Source of the DNA: Bradyrhizobium sp. CB2312
GTDB lineage: Bacteria; Pseudomonadota; Alphaproteobacteria; Rhizobiales; Xanthobacteraceae
Length of the DNA stretch: 64,000 bases
NCBI RefSeq assembly: GCF_029714425.1
Contig: NZ_CP121668.1
Location: forward strand, 8,019,501 to 8,083,500
Direction: 5' to 3'
Shown here: positions 60,199 to 64,000 of the stretch, in pieces
How positions within the stretch are numbered: position 1 is the stretch's first letter
Layout of the letters: every line of letters begins with the position of its first letter
The notes under the pieces: model-generated
Database searches by the model: none
Seen by the model: the letters and a program-made list of their open reading frames with translations, nothing else
What the model was told of the DNA's origin: nothing
Program-made: the position numbers and the translations under genes

Positions 60199-60825
60199 CG
60201 TCGGCGGGCTTGCAACATAGCCCTAGCAAGCCGCTGTGTGTCAGAAGGTTGCGTAATCGATGCTGTTGCGCATACGGTCGGGCAGATCACGGGGAATGAC
60301 TTTCTTGAGGATGCTAACGACTCTGAACGTGCTAGCGGGCTGGCTGGGCCACGTGGTTTTGCCGTAAAATTGGCGATTTGTTGCCGATTGCTCTCTAGGG
60401 GCTTTTTTGTTGTAGTGTTTGCGCCAAATCTCCGCCCTTTTCTGTGCGTCTGCAAGGCGGAGGCACCGATCGTCGCTGAGATTCCGCCCGGAAGCGGCCG
60501 TTGAAAGCCTGGATGAACGCATCATCGTTTGGCTTGCCGGGCAGGCAAACCAAGCATAACGCCGCGCTCTCGCCCTCAGTCAAGATTGCGCGAGACAACT
60601 CGCTGCCCTGCTCGATGCGGATCGTCGATATCCCACTTCTTTGTAGGCCCTTTCCGGTATCTCTACGACGCCGCTGCCGAAGGCTCGTACTGCGCAAATG
60701 CCACAATAGATGCGGATCGGCTTCATGGAGTTCTCTCCCGTGTCGGCACGCATTTTCATTCGCTCCTTTCGCAGAGCAGCAGGCCACGTCGTAACTGTCA
60801 TCAGCCGCAGGCCAGCCGAGAAGAA
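60199..60825. other. No gene recognised
   Basis: About 630 bases with competing short frames, none with a family match. It follows the groEL terminator and precedes the decayed GH51 gene. Confidence 0.35.
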
Positions 60826-61570
<745 letters not shown>

Positions 61571-61790
61571 GACAGACCTCTCCTCGGTCGGCTCGCTTTG
61601 GGACGAGACACCAATCGACAACGCAGAGCGAGTCTTGAGAAGAATGGGAGGTTACTGAGAGCGTGTGCCTCCGATAGGGCCGACAAGACTTATCTTAATG
61701 AGAGCCCACGCAGCGGTTGCAATAGGTCGAAGTCCCGCAGAACGTGCTTATACTGCACTTACATCGTACCGTTCGGCGTAGGCCGCAGCG

Positions 61791-62030
61791 TCACCGCCTG
61801 AGCAGTTCAGGGTTTTCTTTGTAGAACTTGATGAGTTCGATCAGGTTGTCGATGCCGAAGTCGGTGAACGCCTGGACGCCGTCTTCTCCGACGCCATAGA
61901 CCCAGATGACGCCATCTTCGATCTCCATCTCGTTGGCGATGTCCCACAGCCAATCTTCATCTTCGCCGAGATCTTTGGCGACCTTGGCGAGGGTGGTGAC
62001 GTGATGGACCTTGTTGACGTGCGTGGTCAT
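61791..62030 (-). CDS. Small acidic protein next to IS66 remnant, 79 aa
   Basis: ATG 62030 starts MTTHVNKVHHVTTLAKVAKD; then LGEDEDWLWDIANEMEIEDG, VYGVGEDGVQAFTDFGIDNL and ends YKENPELLRR. Acidic, helical and compact. Its ATG overlaps the stop of the IS66 transposase fragment, so it belongs to the IS66 unit as a passenger or downstream gene. Many IS66-type elements in rhizobia carry such an orf. Function unknown. Confidence 0.7.
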   Translation of the reverse strand: MTTHVNKVHHVTTLAKVAKDLGEDEDWLWDIANEMEIEDGVIWVYGVGEDGVQAFTDFGIDNLIELIKFYKENPELLRR

Positions 62031-62188
62031 GCTGCTTGAGCGGAGAGTGTTGATGCCGGTGTCCAATTCCAGGGCAGGAGCTCGTCCAGGCGATGAGCCG
62101 GGTGGGTGGCGATGCGAGCAAGGACATCGGCCAGCCACACCTGCGGGTCGATGCCGTTCATTTTTGCCGTGACGATCAGGCTGTACAT
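62027..62188 (-). pseudogene. IS66 TnpC C-terminal remnant
   Basis: Reads MYSLIVTAKMNGIDPQVWLA, DVLARIATHPAHRLDELLPW, the typical C-terminus of IS66 transposases, ending TGA at 62027. The IS21-family element interrupts it at about 62189, and the rest of the gene is not visible on this side. Confidence 0.75.
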
Positions 62189-62315
62189 TGTAGCGCGGCA
62201 ATCTGGGTAGGAAGTGCGCGGCGATCAGGATGGCGAGGCAGTGTCGCGGCCTGATGATGATTGCCGCGATGATTGTCGCGCGCAAGAGTTTTGTTGAACT
62301 CTGATTGTCGCAGCG

Positions 62316-64000
<1,685 letters not shown>

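Overview
The window looks like part of a symbiosis island from a slow-growing rhizobium, most likely Bradyrhizobium and probably the B. elkanii lineage. The reasons are a complete rhizobitoxine (rtx) operon, a type III effector of the NopM class (LRR plus NEL ubiquitin ligase) behind a tts box, a second tts-box-driven gene, a groESL operon with a sigma-54/NifA-type promoter, many small proteins of a kind common in Bradyrhizobium, and a high load of insertion sequences and decayed genes.

Layout. 1-1.4 kb: 3' end of an IS110-family transposase and a frameshifted IS5 remnant. 1.5-3.9 kb: a 751-codon leftward gene of unknown fold with a tts box 43 bp upstream, so a candidate secreted effector. 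4-5.6 kb: decayed genes, one a pRiA4b ORF-3-like protein. 5.7-13.7 kb: leftward six-gene operon rtxA-C-D-E-F-G, with mostly overlapping stops and starts. It encodes a fused aminotransferase/sulfhydrylase, a desaturase, a class I glutamine amidotransferase-like hydrolase, an EamA-type exporter, an ATP-grasp ligase and a glutamine-synthetase-like ligase. 15.7-19.9 kb: leftward cysNC and cysD (NodQ/NodP type) plus a PAPS-dependent sulfotransferase, so sulfate activation and transfer. 21-22.6 kb: scrambled remnants, including two oppositely oriented pieces of a C48 (ULP-like) protease. 23.1-25.6 kb: tts box and NopM-like effector.

26.6-29.6 kb: a nested insertion. An IS1111/IS110-type element sits in an IS3-family element (4-bp target duplication aatg), which itself split a small AroQ chorismate mutase gene near its 5' end. 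30.2-31.6 kb: intact IS256-family element with a 9-bp duplication. 31.8-36.5 kb: scattered small proteins of unknown function. 36.6-37.6 kb: decayed FixL-like kinase followed by an intact FixJ-like regulator. 38.4 kb: hemerythrin-domain protein. 40.2-42.8 kb: metE preceded by a cobalamin riboswitch. 43.7-47.8 kb: a secreted protein of unknown function, a secreted nuclease-domain protein and an exported beta-carbonic anhydrase. 48.7-49.5 kb: bioF pseudogene. 50.2-51.4 kb: acyl-CoA-dehydrogenase/flavin-monooxygenase-type enzyme. 51.4-55 kb: mostly decayed. 55.1 kb: FkbM-type methyltransferase next to an IS630 element. 57.4-60.2 kb: IS66 remnant, then groESL with a duplicated sigma-54 promoter and truncated first groES copy. 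60.8-61.6 kb: decayed GH51 arabinofuranosidase. 61.8-64 kb: an IS66 remnant with an IS21-family element running off the right edge.

The live genes fit host interaction: effectors, ethylene suppression through rhizobitoxine, sulfated or methylated signal decoration (inferred) and a symbiosis-regulated chaperonin. They are separated by long stretches of decayed sequence and mobile elements.
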